Source: JAAYJM01 sp964498585
GTDB taxonomy: Bacteria; Bacteroidota; Ignavibacteria; Kapaibacteriales; UBA2268
DNA length: 45,947 nucleotides
Assembly: GCA_964498585.1 (NCBI GenBank)
Contig: CAZCHH010000029.1
Location: forward strand, 1 to 45,947
Reading direction: 5' to 3'
Made by a program: the position numbers and the translations under genes. Shown in pieces: positions 33,521 through 42,793 of this stretch. How positions within the stretch are numbered: the stretch's first letter is position 1; the number at the start of each line of letters is the position of its first letter. The notes beneath the pieces were generated by a model that saw only the letters and a program-made list of their open reading frames with translations, was not told where the DNA came from and made no database searches.

Positions 33521-33937
33521 ATGAATTTATTTATTGATACATCAACTTTAGTTAAAAGGTATATTGATGAAATTGGCTCTACTGATTTAAACAGATACTT
33601 TGAAATTGCAAATGATGTTTTTATATCTCAAATTACTAAAATTGAGTATACATCTGATTTAACAAGAAGAAAAAATGAAAATTCAATCGACAATTACAAT
33701 TTTAAAATTGCTTTAAATGAATTTTTAATTGATTATAATTATTTTTCGATTATTGATTTTTCAAGTGAAATTGAAAGATTAGCTTTTGATTTTATTTTAA
33801 ATTATAATTTAAGAAGCTTAGATAGTATTCAATTAGCTTCTGCTTATTTATGTAAATCAGACTTTTTTTTAACTTCAGATAAAAAACTGTATAATGCTGC
33901 ACAATCAGTTTTAAGCATAAGTTCAATTTTTATATAA
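33521..33937 (+). CDS. VapC-like PIN-domain toxin ribonuclease
   Basis: This 138-aa PIN-domain protein has the acidic active-site residues in the expected order: Asp6 in LFIDTSTLVKRY, Glu42 in KIEYTSDLTRR, Asp101 in SLDSIQLASAYL and Asp120 in FLTSDKKL. VapC toxins of this kind are Mg-dependent RNases, often cleaving tRNA or rRNA, held inactive by the adjacent antitoxin. ATG at 33521 was chosen over a GTG at 33512 because it begins right after the antitoxin stop and places the Asp motif at the usual position. The module is bracketed by direct repeats of the dnaX 3' end, indicating acquisition by insertion or duplication. Confidence 0.88.
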   Translation: MNLFIDTSTLVKRYIDEIGSTDLNRYFEIANDVFISQITKIEYTSDLTRRKNENSIDNYNFKIALNEFLIDYNYFSIIDFSSEIERLAFDFILNYNLRSLDSIQLASAYLCKSDFFLTSDKKLYNAAQSVLSISSIFI

Positions 33938-33951
33938 ACAAAATACAAAAG

Positions 33952-33980
33952 TTTGGTGCAAAGGAAATGAGTAGTTGATT
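33952..33980 (+). repeat. Direct repeat, right copy (displaced dnaX 3' end)
   Basis: This is the second copy of the 29-bp dnaX terminal sequence, 792 bp from the first, with no dnaX coding sequence upstream of it. The peroxiredoxin gene follows at 34011. Confidence 0.9.
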
Positions 33981-34010
33981 CATTATTTTAAAAATTTAAA
34001 AGGGCAATAT

Positions 34011-34478
34011 ATGGCATTAGAAATCAATACAGCAGCCCCGCTATTCAAGGCAAAGACCAATGGTGGCGGTGAAATCAGTTTGTCTGATTATAAAGGGAAA
34101 TGGGTAGTGCTTTATTTTTATCCAAAAGACAATACTCCCGGCTGCATAAAAGAAGCTTGCAGTTTCCGTGATAATATGGAAGATATTACCCAAATGGGTG
34201 CAGTTGTTATTGGCGTAAGCAAAGATAGCGTTGCTTCTCACGATAAATTTATTAAGAAATTTGATTTGAATTTTGAGCTAATAAGCGATGAGGATAATTC
34301 CATTTGTTTGGAATATGGCGTTTGGGTGGAAAAAGTGATGTACGGAAGAAAAAGCATTGGAATACAGCGCAGCACCTTCATTATTGATAAAGAAGGAATA
34401 ATCAGATACATTTTCCCAAAAGTGAAAGCAGAAGGGCATGCAGAAGAAGTTATTGCAAAATTGAAGGAGTTGATGTAG
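34011..34478 (+). CDS. bcp: Thioredoxin-dependent peroxiredoxin, Bcp/PrxQ type
   Basis: This 155-aa peroxiredoxin reduces hydrogen peroxide and organic hydroperoxides using thioredoxin. The peroxidatic cysteine is Cys45 in the signature NTPGCIKEACSFRD, and Cys50, five residues later, is the resolving cysteine of the PrxQ subgroup. FYPKDNTPGC and the later QRSTFIIDKEGIIRYIF are family-typical. ATG at 34011 gives the usual N-terminus; an upstream in-frame start at 33975 overlaps the displaced dnaX repeat. Before the insertion, dnaX and this gene were probably close neighbours. Confidence 0.94.
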   Translation: MALEINTAAPLFKAKTNGGGEISLSDYKGKWVVLYFYPKDNTPGCIKEACSFRDNMEDITQMGAVVIGVSKDSVASHDKFIKKFDLNFELISDEDNSICLEYGVWVEKVMYGRKSIGIQRSTFIIDKEGIIRYIFPKVKAEGHAEEVIAKLKELM

Positions 34479-34496
34479 TTTCAGAACTCTTGCTTC

Positions 34497-34597
34497 CATA
34501 ACGAAAATAAAGGAGTTAGGAGATTTGCATCGTAAAGAATCCAGATAATAGTGGTTAAAAGAAATTTTTCTGGATTCTTTACTTCGCTCAGAATGAC
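34497..34597. repeat. Two adjoining dispersed repeats
   Basis: 34497-34536 is the forward copy of the CGAAAATAAAGGAGTTAGGA repeat, and 34531-34597 is a family A long hairpin (AAGAATCCAGA...TCTGGATTCTTTACTTCGC...GAATGACA). The same hairpin interior occurs at 42915-43007 and 45854-45947. It lies between the convergent bcp and gyrB genes. Confidence 0.65.
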
Positions 34598-34644
34598 AAC
34601 TCGAAAATTATATCATCTACATTAAATAAATAATTAACAATTAA

Positions 34645-36708
34645 TTAAATATCTAAATTCTTAACATATTGAGCGTTTTTTTCAATGAATTGGCGGCGTG
34701 GCTCTACTTTGTCGCCCATAAGCATTTCGAAAATCATAGTCGCTTCAATAGCCGATTCAATCGTAACCTTGAGCAAAGTTCTGGTTTCAGGATTCATTGT
34801 AGTATCCCAAAGCTGCTGTGGATTCATCTCGCCAAGACCTTTATAGCGGGAAATTATTATTCCATCAATATTAGTAGCACCTTCAAGCATTTCTTCAGTC
34901 AATTCCTGTTGAGGATTCTTTTTGTTTTGTATTTCTTTACGAATTCGCTGGATAATCTCGTCACGTTCATTATCGTTATAAGCATAGTATTCTTGCTTGC
35001 CTTTTTTTATTTTGTAAAGAGGTGGTTGAGCAATATAAAGTTTTCCTTTATTGATTAATTCACGCATATAAAGGAAGAATAGAGTCATCAGCAAAGTGCG
35101 AATGTGGGCACCGTCAACATCAGCATCAGCCATAAGAATAATTTTTCCGTATCTGGTTTTTTCGGGGTCAAAATCCTCGTGAAAACCGGCACCAATCGCA
35201 GTAAAAATTGCTTTAATTTCTTCATTTTCTAAAATTTTACTCATACGGGCAGCTTTTTGGACATTAAGGATTTTTCCTCTAAGTGGCAAAATAGCTTGAA
35301 ATTTTCTGTCTCTGCCTTGCTTTGCAGAGCCGCCCGCAGAATCTCCCTCAACGATGAATACTTCGCATTCATCTGGATTACTGCTGGAACAATCGGCAAG
35401 TTTTCCCGGAAGAGCAGTGTTTTCGAGTGCGTTTTTACGTCTGACGAAATCCCTTTGCTTTTTCGCAGCAATACGTGCATCAGCGGCAAGGACTGCTTTT
35501 TCTATAATCTTTTTTGCAACAGTTGGATTTTGGTCAAGATAAAAAGAGAGTTTTTCATTCACTATACTTCTAACAATTCCTTCAACCTCTCCATTACCTA
35601 ATTTTGTCTTTGTCTGCCCTTCAAATTGCGGCTCTGGCACCATAACTGAAATAACTGCCGTCAAGCCCTCTTTAAAGTCATCACCAATCAGCTGCTCTTT
35701 ATTTACTTTATTTGCTGCTGCATAAGCATTCATTGTCCTTGTAAATGCAGAACGGAAGCCAGAAACGTGTGTTCCACCTTCAACTGTATTGATATTATTT
35801 ACATAAGAAAGGAGATTCTCGTTATAACCACTATTGTATTGGAAGCATATAGCTACTTTAGTTTCAAATTCGGAACCATTTGTATCAGAGCCAGTTATTA
35901 AAATTGGATTTACTAATGAAGTAGAATTTTTATCAATATATTTGACGAAGTCAACCAACCCACCTTCATAATGGTAAGTCTTATGCAAATCCTCGCGTTC
36001 GTCATTTAGATAGATTTTAATAATAGGATTAAGGAAAGCCAGCTCACGCAGACGTTCTGCAACTCTGAATACTTTAAAAGTAGTAGTTTTAAATACTTCT
36101 TGGTCGGGATAAAATTTTATTCGTGTTCCAGTTTCTTCTGTATTGCCAATAACACTTGCAGGAGCTTCCGGGATACCAAGGTGATATATTTGTTGAAAAA
36201 TTTTTCCTTCACGTTTAACAGTAACTTCCATTTTGGAAGAAAGGGCATTAACGCAGGAAACACCGACTCCGTGGAGACCACCGGATACCTGATAAGAGCT
36301 TTTATCGAATTTACCGCCTGCATGCAAGGTGCACATAACAACTTCAAGTGTAGAAATTTGTTTTACAGGATGAATTCCAGTAGGGATACCACGGCCATCA
36401 TCTTCAACAGAGCAAGCTCCATCACTGTGCAAAGTTACAATAATATTTTTGCAAGCTCCGACTAGTGCTTCATCTATCGAATTATCTACTACTTCTTGAA
36501 TTAAATGATGCAAACCTCGTTCACCTGTATCACCAATATACATTGCAGGACGAAGACGTACTGCTTCTAATCCTTCAAGTACTTTTATACTATCAGCATC
36601 ATAATGCTCATTTCCATTATGCACGATTGAATCTGCTTCCTTTGTCGCTTCTGGAATAATTTCATCTATTTTTAATTCATTATTTCCATTTAATTCAAGA
36701 TTTTCCAT
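34645..36708 (-). CDS. gyrB: DNA gyrase subunit B
   Basis: This is the ATPase subunit of gyrase, which supercoils DNA. The 687-aa protein has the GHKL ATPase motifs (EVVDNSIDEAL, EDDGRGIPTGIH, GGLHGVGVSCVNALS) and the TOPRIM domain (VEGDSAGGSAKQGRDRKFQA, then DADVDGAHIRTLLM). The C-terminus is YKGLGEMNPQQLWDTTMNPE. The ILPLRGKILNV segment fits gyrase rather than a ParE with certainty only by overall similarity. The N-terminal ~40 acidic residues are an extension. A promoter box lies at 36750-36757, and the DciA-like gene upstream has the same orientation. Confidence 0.95.
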   Translation of the reverse strand: MENLELNGNNELKIDEIIPEATKEADSIVHNGNEHYDADSIKVLEGLEAVRLRPAMYIGDTGERGLHHLIQEVVDNSIDEALVGACKNIIVTLHSDGACSVEDDGRGIPTGIHPVKQISTLEVVMCTLHAGGKFDKSSYQVSGGLHGVGVSCVNALSSKMEVTVKREGKIFQQIYHLGIPEAPASVIGNTEETGTRIKFYPDQEVFKTTTFKVFRVAERLRELAFLNPIIKIYLNDEREDLHKTYHYEGGLVDFVKYIDKNSTSLVNPILITGSDTNGSEFETKVAICFQYNSGYNENLLSYVNNINTVEGGTHVSGFRSAFTRTMNAYAAANKVNKEQLIGDDFKEGLTAVISVMVPEPQFEGQTKTKLGNGEVEGIVRSIVNEKLSFYLDQNPTVAKKIIEKAVLAADARIAAKKQRDFVRRKNALENTALPGKLADCSSSNPDECEVFIVEGDSAGGSAKQGRDRKFQAILPLRGKILNVQKAARMSKILENEEIKAIFTAIGAGFHEDFDPEKTRYGKIILMADADVDGAHIRTLLMTLFFLYMRELINKGKLYIAQPPLYKIKKGKQEYYAYNDNERDEIIQRIRKEIQNKKNPQQELTEEMLEGATNIDGIIISRYKGLGEMNPQQLWDTTMNPETRTLLKVTIESAIEATMIFEMLMGDKVEPRRQFIEKNAQYVKNLDI

Positions 36709-36749
36709 TTTTTTCTTATAATTATTAGAAAAATAAAATATTTAGTTTA

Positions 36750-36757
36750 CAAATATA
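36750..36757 (-). promoter_or_regulatory. Promoter -7 box of gyrB
   Basis: The reverse strand reads TATATTTG, a perfect TAnnTTTG match 41 bp ahead of the gyrB ATG, in the gap after the DciA-like gene. Confidence 0.5.
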
Positions 36758-36797
36758 CGAAATTTTCTTGAGAAAAAGAAGGTAAAAATTAACGTTT

Positions 36798-37094
36798 TTA
36801 TTTGATAACTATTATGTGAACTAATTCAGAAGCGAAATGTGTGTTTATTGCTTTTCTTATTTCCTCGGTTCTCATAATGAGTTCAACACGCCAGGTGGAA
36901 GAATTTGTTTCAATAAGTAATTTGCCGTCTTTCAAACTGATTATATTGGTTATTGCTGCAATTCTATCGCCTATGATTTCTTTCCATTCCTCTTTCAAAA
37001 TAGCAAACTGATATTCTTCTTCCATACCCAGCTTTTTTACTAATTGCTTTACAACACTTTCAAATGTTTTCGTTGAATTTTTATTATTTTTCAT
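36798..37094 (-). CDS. DUF721 protein, DciA-like helicase-loading factor
   Basis: This small 98-aa protein of the DUF721 family contains EEWKEIIGDRIAAITNIISL followed by DGKLLIETNSSTWRVELIMR. DciA proteins load and activate the replicative helicase DnaB in bacteria lacking DnaC, and their genes often lie next to gyrB, recF or dnaA. Here it is directly upstream of gyrB. ATG at 37094 was preferred over an upstream TTG at 37118. Family membership is good; the loader role is by analogy. Confidence 0.8.
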   Translation of the reverse strand: MKNNKNSTKTFESVVKQLVKKLGMEEEYQFAILKEEWKEIIGDRIAAITNIISLKDGKLLIETNSSTWRVELIMRTEEIRKAINTHFASELVHIIVIK

Positions 37095-37200
37095 TATAAG
37101 GAAAAAGTTAAAAAACAAATTTTACTAATTTATCAAATTTTTGACATAAAAGGAAATTTTTCATTATATTGCATAATTAATAAATATTAATTATTGATTA

Positions 37201-37932
37201 ATGCAAGAAAAAGTATATCATACAAGTTTTGAGCAAGAAGAAAAATACTGGTGGTATGTCGGCAGGAATGTGATTATACGCAGTTTCTTGGAAAAATATT
37301 GCAAATTAAAAAATGGCAGTTCAGTGCTTGATGTCGGCTGTGGAACTGGTGGTTTCGCTGCTTCTATTTCAGAAAATTTAACTCCTCTTTGCCTCGACAC
37401 CTCACCAATCGCATTAGATTATTGCAAAAAAAGAGGAATAAAAAATATATTCAATTCCACTCTGGAAGATTTTGACAGCAGCAATTTAAACATACAGGCA
37501 CTTACTTTATTAGACGTAATAGAACACATCGAAAATGACTTTTCTGTTATAAAAAATGCCAATCGTGTTTTGGAAAAAGATGGCTGGCTGCTCGTTACTG
37601 TCCCAGCATTTCAGTGGCTTTGGAGTAAACACGACGTTTTGGTTATGCACCAAAGACGCTATTCTAAAAAGCAACTTATAAATTTGCTTAGTAGTGCCGG
37701 CTTCCAGGTTGAGTACTCGTCTTATTTCAATTTCTTCCTGTTTATCCCGGCTGTAATTAAACGCTTTTTGAACGAGCATTTCGTTAAAGAAGTAAACATA
37801 GAATCTGTAGAAGAAGTGCCGAATTTTTTAAATACTATTTTTAAAAATATTTTTGCTTTTGAATCAAAAGTTTTACAAAAAATCAAATTTCCGTTCGGTT
37901 TGTCAATAATAGCAATAGCAAGGAAAAAGTAA
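37201..37932 (+). CDS. SAM-dependent methyltransferase (Methyltransf_23-like)
   Basis: This 243-aa protein has motif I VLDVGCGTGGFAAS at 42-55 and the strand-4 motif LTLLDVIEHIEND, typical of Methyltransf_11/23 enzymes that often act in glycan or lipid biosynthesis. WLLVTVPAFQWLWSKHDVL and a possible hydrophobic anchor near 175-190 (FFLFIPAVI) suggest membrane association. It is the first of three same-strand genes separated by 1 and 17 bases, so it probably works with the next methyltransferase and the YfhO-like protein. Confidence 0.87.
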   Translation: MQEKVYHTSFEQEEKYWWYVGRNVIIRSFLEKYCKLKNGSSVLDVGCGTGGFAASISENLTPLCLDTSPIALDYCKKRGIKNIFNSTLEDFDSSNLNIQALTLLDVIEHIENDFSVIKNANRVLEKDGWLLVTVPAFQWLWSKHDVLVMHQRRYSKKQLINLLSSAGFQVEYSSYFNFFLFIPAVIKRFLNEHFVKEVNIESVEEVPNFLNTIFKNIFAFESKVLQKIKFPFGLSIIAIARKK

Positions 37933-37933
37933 T

Positions 37934-38659
37934 ATGGGCTTTTTGGATAAAATACTAAAACGCGAGGTAACGATTGTATTTAACTGGATTTTAGACAACG
38001 CACTTCCACCATTTTTGAGGGACAGCAAATGGCTGATGAATCCGCTTTTTCGTTTAGTTTACGGAAAAGAAGTCCGGGATTTGGTGATGAAATTCAAAGA
38101 ACGTGCTTATTTCCTTACTGAAGAAGAATACGCTGAATATTATAGTGTTTACGCAAATACTTCCATTTCAACCAAGCGACCAACAGATTTGGGAAATAAA
38201 TCTGTTATGGCAATAGTTGAAAATATTGTCGGAAAAAATGTCATTGATGTTGGCTGCGGCAGAGGATATTTATCTCAAAGAATCGCAAGCGAAAGGAAAG
38301 TTGATGTTACTGCTGCCGATTTCCAAATTTTAGATGAACTCAAAGAATTTACCAATCCAAAGTATGTAGAGGCAAATATAGAACAGTTGCCATTTGCAGA
38401 CAATTCTTTCGATACAGTAGTATGCACCCATACTTTAGAGCATATAATCAACATACAGCAGGCGGTTTCTGAATTAAGGCGAATCACAAAAAAACGCCTG
38501 ATTATCGTAGTTCCAATGCAACGTGAATACAAATATACTTTCGATTTGCATGTGCATTTCTTTCCTTATTTGCATACTTTTAAATCGCTTATGCGGAACG
38601 AGAAAGCACATTGCAGATTAATCAATAACGATATTTTTTATATTGAGGATAAAGTTTAA
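37934..38659 (+). CDS. SAM-dependent methyltransferase (Methyltransf_11-like)
   Basis: This second methyltransferase of 241 aa has motif I VIDVGCGRGYLSQRIA at 103-118, preceded by a 100-residue N-terminal region, and CTHTLEHIINI in strand 4. It lies one base after the first methyltransferase stop and 17 bases before the YfhO-like gene. Paired methyltransferases next to a large membrane glycan protein fit a role in modifying a surface polysaccharide or lipid, but the substrate is unknown. Confidence 0.86.
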   Translation: MGFLDKILKREVTIVFNWILDNALPPFLRDSKWLMNPLFRLVYGKEVRDLVMKFKERAYFLTEEEYAEYYSVYANTSISTKRPTDLGNKSVMAIVENIVGKNVIDVGCGRGYLSQRIASERKVDVTAADFQILDELKEFTNPKYVEANIEQLPFADNSFDTVVCTHTLEHIINIQQAVSELRRITKKRLIIVVPMQREYKYTFDLHVHFFPYLHTFKSLMRNEKAHCRLINNDIFYIEDKV

Positions 38660-38676
38660 CTAAATATAAAAAAATT

Positions 38677-41004
38677 ATGAAAAAAACTAATACAAAAGTA
38701 AGTAGTCAAACAAAAAGTCAGAAAGAGAAGAAGATTACGATTACCGAGCTACCGTTTTGGGTGGCTGGATTAGTGTTTCTTGCTACTACGCTGATTTTTT
38801 TTGGTGAGCAGCTTTTCGGCTCTGCATATTTTTGGGAAGATTTCGTTAGATACGTTTATCCCACACAAGCATTCGCAGCGAGAGAAGTTCTTTCAGGTTC
38901 GCTGCCGTTTTGGAATCCATATACCTTTGGTGGAATGCCCTTCATTGCCGATATTGCAGTCGGTTTCTTTTATCCGCTGAACCGCTTGCTGTCGCTTTTC
39001 GTTTCCGGCGATGGATATTTGTCTTTCAGTGCTTTGCAAATCTATATTATTCTGCACTTTTTAATAGCTCAAATCTCAATTTTCTTTTTATTAAGACATT
39101 GGAAAATATCCTCAATCGGTTCAATAATCAGTTCAATTGGTTATGCTTTTTCTTTGCTACTTGTTGTGAGAGTGATTCACCCAATGATTGTCGAGCATTT
39201 TGCCTGGTTTCCGCTCGTAATTCTTTTTTATTTAAAAGGATTGGAAAAGAAAAATCTGAAATACTCAATCATTTCCGGCTTAATACTCGGTTTGAGTATG
39301 CTTGCCGGACATCCACAAATTTCGCTTTACGAAGGGCTTTTCCTTGCATTTTTCTTTATTGTGTATTTTATTTACCTTTTGAAAAACAAGGAAAGCAATT
39401 CAAAGGGTATTCTCTATTTTATAGCTTGCGGAATTGTCCCAATTATTATAGCTTCTGGAATATTTACGATTCAGCTACTTCCTTCGCAGGAGCTAACTGA
39501 TTATTCCCAGCGTAAGGAAATGAGCTACGAAAGAGCAGCTGAAGGTTCTTTGCAGTTTCCACAAATTTATTCTGCTGTTGTGCCTAAGGTGTTTGGATAT
39601 TCTGATGGCTCTTATAAAATGGAAGTTCCCTTTTATTTAAAATTCGATAAGCAGGTGCAAAACTATTTCTTTTGGGAAACCGCATTTTATTTTGGTATAG
39701 TTATTCTGATTCTCGGACTTTTCGGCATAAGCGTTTCCTACAAAACCAAAACGGGACTGACGCTCTTGATTATTGCTGTATTCGGATTTTTATACGCTCT
39801 TGGAAGCAATGGATTTATACATAGTATGTTTTATAATCTTCCGTTTTTCTCTACTTTCCGAAATCCGGCACGTATGATGTTTTTCGTATTAATTGCATTT
39901 TGCTTTTTTGCCGGTTTTGGATTTGATTATATTTGGAAAAATATTAAGGATAGTAGAACGCTGATTCGCTTATCTGTTGCAGTTGGGTTGCCGTTTTTAA
40001 TTGCATTGCTTGTTTCTCTTGGGCTAATACAAAGTTCTTTTGAAGCACCAGCCGAAATGATTTCAAATATTAGTTCGTATGGAACCACATCAATTATTTT
40101 CATTTTAATGACTTTTGCTGTAATTATTTTAATGCAGCGTGGACTTTTCAAACCGATTGCAGCAGGCGCTGCCCTTGCCGTTTTACTTTTCATTGATTTA
40201 TACATTGCTGGTGCAAGTTTCAACGTAGGCGAGCAAAATCCAAAAGAACAGTATGCTGTGGACTCACAGCTAAAGCAAATGATGAGACCCAAGCTTCCAA
40301 ATGATATTTTCCGTGTAAATATGCGTATGTATGAGCCGATTAGATACAGAGCTATGGAAGACAATCAGGGAATGCTCGATAGAATTATGCTTATTGAAGG
40401 GTATAACCAATTAATGCTTGAGCGGACAAGCCCGCCGATTGATGGGAAGCAAATCCGAGATTTATTAAACGTAAAATACGAAATTGGATTTGATTCTGCA
40501 AGAAATTCGGCTGCATTTTTCGATAGAACGGGATATTTTCCACGCGCCTGGCTTACTTACGAAGCAATAGAAAGCTCGCCTGAAGCCACTGGCGACTTAA
40601 TGAAAAAAACGCAGTTTGATTATAAAAGACAAGTTGTGCTTGAGAAAAAAATTGCTCTATCTATGCCGGATTCTTCTGAAATTGATAGTACCGATAACGT
40701 AGTTTGCTTAAAATATGAAAATAATAATTTAAAATATAAGGTAAAAACAAAGACAAATGCAGTTCTCGTTTTCAGTGAAGTTTGGTATCCCGCCTGGAAT
40801 GGATATGTTGATGGCAAACAAACAGAGGTTTTGCGGGCAAATTATTGTTTAAGAGCAATTCCAATTCCAGCTGGCGAACACGAAGTAGAATTAAAATTTG
40901 AATCTTCTGCTTTTGCAACCGGCTTCATTACTTCTATTATTACATTTTTAACCGGAGTTGTTGGTATTGTATTGTTGCAGTTTTTTGGAAAGAAAGATAA
41001 TTAA
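38677..41004 (+). CDS. YfhO-family multi-spanning membrane protein
   Basis: This 775-aa protein has about 12-13 transmembrane helices and a C-terminal extracytoplasmic domain ending in another helix (FITSIITFLTGVVGIVLLQF). It resembles the bacterial YfhO family, GT-C-fold-like proteins implicated in glycosylation of lipoteichoic acids and envelope glycans. Family-like features are the early acidic loop after helix 1 (YFWEDFVRYVYP), FRNPARMMFF, and the final VWYPAWNGYVDGKQTEVLRA segment common to YfhO proteins. It ends the methyltransferase operon. The exact acceptor is unknown. Confidence 0.83.
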   Translation: MKKTNTKVSSQTKSQKEKKITITELPFWVAGLVFLATTLIFFGEQLFGSAYFWEDFVRYVYPTQAFAAREVLSGSLPFWNPYTFGGMPFIADIAVGFFYPLNRLLSLFVSGDGYLSFSALQIYIILHFLIAQISIFFLLRHWKISSIGSIISSIGYAFSLLLVVRVIHPMIVEHFAWFPLVILFYLKGLEKKNLKYSIISGLILGLSMLAGHPQISLYEGLFLAFFFIVYFIYLLKNKESNSKGILYFIACGIVPIIIASGIFTIQLLPSQELTDYSQRKEMSYERAAEGSLQFPQIYSAVVPKVFGYSDGSYKMEVPFYLKFDKQVQNYFFWETAFYFGIVILILGLFGISVSYKTKTGLTLLIIAVFGFLYALGSNGFIHSMFYNLPFFSTFRNPARMMFFVLIAFCFFAGFGFDYIWKNIKDSRTLIRLSVAVGLPFLIALLVSLGLIQSSFEAPAEMISNISSYGTTSIIFILMTFAVIILMQRGLFKPIAAGAALAVLLFIDLYIAGASFNVGEQNPKEQYAVDSQLKQMMRPKLPNDIFRVNMRMYEPIRYRAMEDNQGMLDRIMLIEGYNQLMLERTSPPIDGKQIRDLLNVKYEIGFDSARNSAAFFDRTGYFPRAWLTYEAIESSPEATGDLMKKTQFDYKRQVVLEKKIALSMPDSSEIDSTDNVVCLKYENNNLKYKVKTKTNAVLVFSEVWYPAWNGYVDGKQTEVLRANYCLRAIPIPAGEHEVELKFESSAFATGFITSIITFLTGVVGIVLLQFFGKKDN

Positions 41005-41099
41005 AATAAATGTTTTGAAGTTACTTTCTATTTTTGAAAGGGTTTTAAAAAGTAATAATTATTCTAATAAAAAGAAAATGATTAAAAATTGAAATTTCG

Positions 41100-41107
41100 T
41101 AAATTTG
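41100..41107 (+). promoter_or_regulatory. Promoter -7 box of the decarboxylase gene
   Basis: TAAATTTG matches TAnnTTTG and lies 27 bp ahead of the ATG at 41135. A good Shine-Dalgarno AAAAGGAG is just before that start. Confidence 0.5.
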
Positions 41108-41134
41108 ATAAATATTTAATGAAAAGGAGTAGTA

Positions 41135-42793
41135 ATGAATGGATTTATTGTCAATGACTATTTAATTAGCCGTCTTCAGGAAATAGGAATAAAACATCTT
41201 TTTGGAGTTCCGGGGGATTATTCACTTGATTTTTTAGACAGAGTAATTAAAAGTCCTTTAAAATGGATTGGGACTTGTAATGAGTTAAATGCCGGCTATG
41301 CTGCAGATGGATATGCCAGGGTAAATGGTGTAGGAGCTGCAGTAGTAACTTATGGTGTGGGAGCTTTTAGTATACTAAATGCAATAGCTGGTGCTTATGC
41401 TGAATTAGTACCAATGATTCTAATTAGTGGTGCTCCGCATTCTGCACGCCGTCTTTCTGGCGCCCTTGTCCACCATTTAACTAAAGACTATATGTTGCAA
41501 TATGAAATATTTCGCAAATTGACAGTTGATTCTACTATGCTTACCAATCCTGATACGGCACCCGATGAAATTGACAGAGTTCTCAGAAATTGTATATCTG
41601 AAAAACGTCCGGTATATATAGAACTACCCTTAGATGTAGGATTAATGCCTTGCAAAGCACCTTCTGAGTTTTATCTTAATCCATTTTTGCAATCGGACAA
41701 GGATATCTTGGAGGAATGTATAGCAGAAGCGGCTAAAATAATAAATAATGCAGAAAATCCAATACTTCTTGCTGGTATGGAACTGCTGCGATTCGGTTTA
41801 GCTAAACCGACCCTTGAGCTTGTTGAATATTCAGAATTGCCCTTCGCAACTACTATTAGTAGCAAGTCTGCTCTTCCTGAAATGCACCCTCAGTTTATTG
41901 GATTATATCAAGGTGGTATGTCTGCAGATTGGATAAAAAATCAGATTGAAACTTCAGACTGCGTTATTTCTCTCGGTGTTTGGATGACTGATTTTGAAAC
42001 AGGAGGTTTTACTGCTAATCTTAATGAAAAAAAACTGATTAATGTTAATTCTGAAGGAGTTAAAATTGGTCACCATATTTATAATAAAGTTCAACTTGGT
42101 GATTTTATTAAAAATATTAAAAATTTAATAAATCCAAGAGATTATTTAAAATCTCATCCGGCAAAACCAGTAAAAATAAAAGAAGAAATAAAGCCGGAAA
42201 AAGATAAACTGCTTTCTGCAAATTTTGTTTATAGCCGACTTAATAATTTTTTAGACGATGACAAAATCTTGATTGTTGAACCGGGAGATTCAATTAGTGC
42301 TGTAGAAGACTTGCAAATAGAAGAAGCTGATAATTTTATTTCACAAGCTTACTATCTTTCTATTGGATACTGCACTCCTGCATCTTTAGGTGTTGCTTTA
42401 GCAAAACCTGATAAACGTGCAGTAGTATTAACTGGCGATGGTGCTTTCCAAATGACTGCACAGGAAATTTCTACGTTAATCAGAAATAATTGTAATGCAA
42501 TCTTTATTCTTATTAATAATTTCGGTTATTTAATAGAAAGATTGCTGCACGAAGACGGATATTATAATGACTTGCAAAACTGGAAATACTCCGAGTTGCC
42601 TAAAGTTTTTGGAGAAAATTCTATTGGTATTGCTGTAAAAACAGAAGAAGAATTAGACAATGCTTTTAAAATAGCTGAAAAAGAAAAAGAGAAATTCGTT
42701 TTCATTGAAGTTCAAATATTAAATAATGATTGCTGTAATGGATTAAAAAAACTTACTGATGGACTACGTAAACTTGCAAAATCCCAAAGTTAA
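41135..42793 (+). CDS. Pyruvate/indolepyruvate decarboxylase (TPP-dependent)
   Basis: This 552-aa thiamine-diphosphate enzyme decarboxylates a 2-keto acid to the aldehyde. The active-site layout is that of pyruvate and indolepyruvate decarboxylases: Asp28 in GVPGDYS, Glu50 in TCNELNAGYAADGYAR, the twin histidines His113-His114 in LVHHLTKDY, and the TPP motif GDGAFQMTAQE ending with NNFGYLIERLLHED. Length and residue positions match the family closely. Pyruvate and indolepyruvate forms cannot be separated by eye, so no symbol is given. It is a separate transcription unit with its own box and Shine-Dalgarno site. Confidence 0.9.
   Translation: MNGFIVNDYLISRLQEIGIKHLFGVPGDYSLDFLDRVIKSPLKWIGTCNELNAGYAADGYARVNGVGAAVVTYGVGAFSILNAIAGAYAELVPMILISGAPHSARRLSGALVHHLTKDYMLQYEIFRKLTVDSTMLTNPDTAPDEIDRVLRNCISEKRPVYIELPLDVGLMPCKAPSEFYLNPFLQSDKDILEECIAEAAKIINNAENPILLAGMELLRFGLAKPTLELVEYSELPFATTISSKSALPEMHPQFIGLYQGGMSADWIKNQIETSDCVISLGVWMTDFETGGFTANLNEKKLINVNSEGVKIGHHIYNKVQLGDFIKNIKNLINPRDYLKSHPAKPVKIKEEIKPEKDKLLSANFVYSRLNNFLDDDKILIVEPGDSISAVEDLQIEEADNFISQAYYLSIGYCTPASLGVALAKPDKRAVVLTGDGAFQMTAQEISTLIRNNCNAIFILINNFGYLIERLLHEDGYYNDLQNWKYSELPKVFGENSIGIAVKTEEELDNAFKIAEKEKEKFVFIEVQILNNDCCNGLKKLTDGLRKLAKSQS

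Noticed and set aside
34669..36659. Several forward frames of 60-129 codons antisense to gyrB
   Set aside because: They mirror the gyrB coding sequence and have no family features of their own.
38910..39500. 196-codon frame overlapping the YfhO-like gene
   Set aside because: It is in another frame of a well-supported 775-aa membrane protein; the Phe/Cys/Leu-rich text is typical of a shadow frame.
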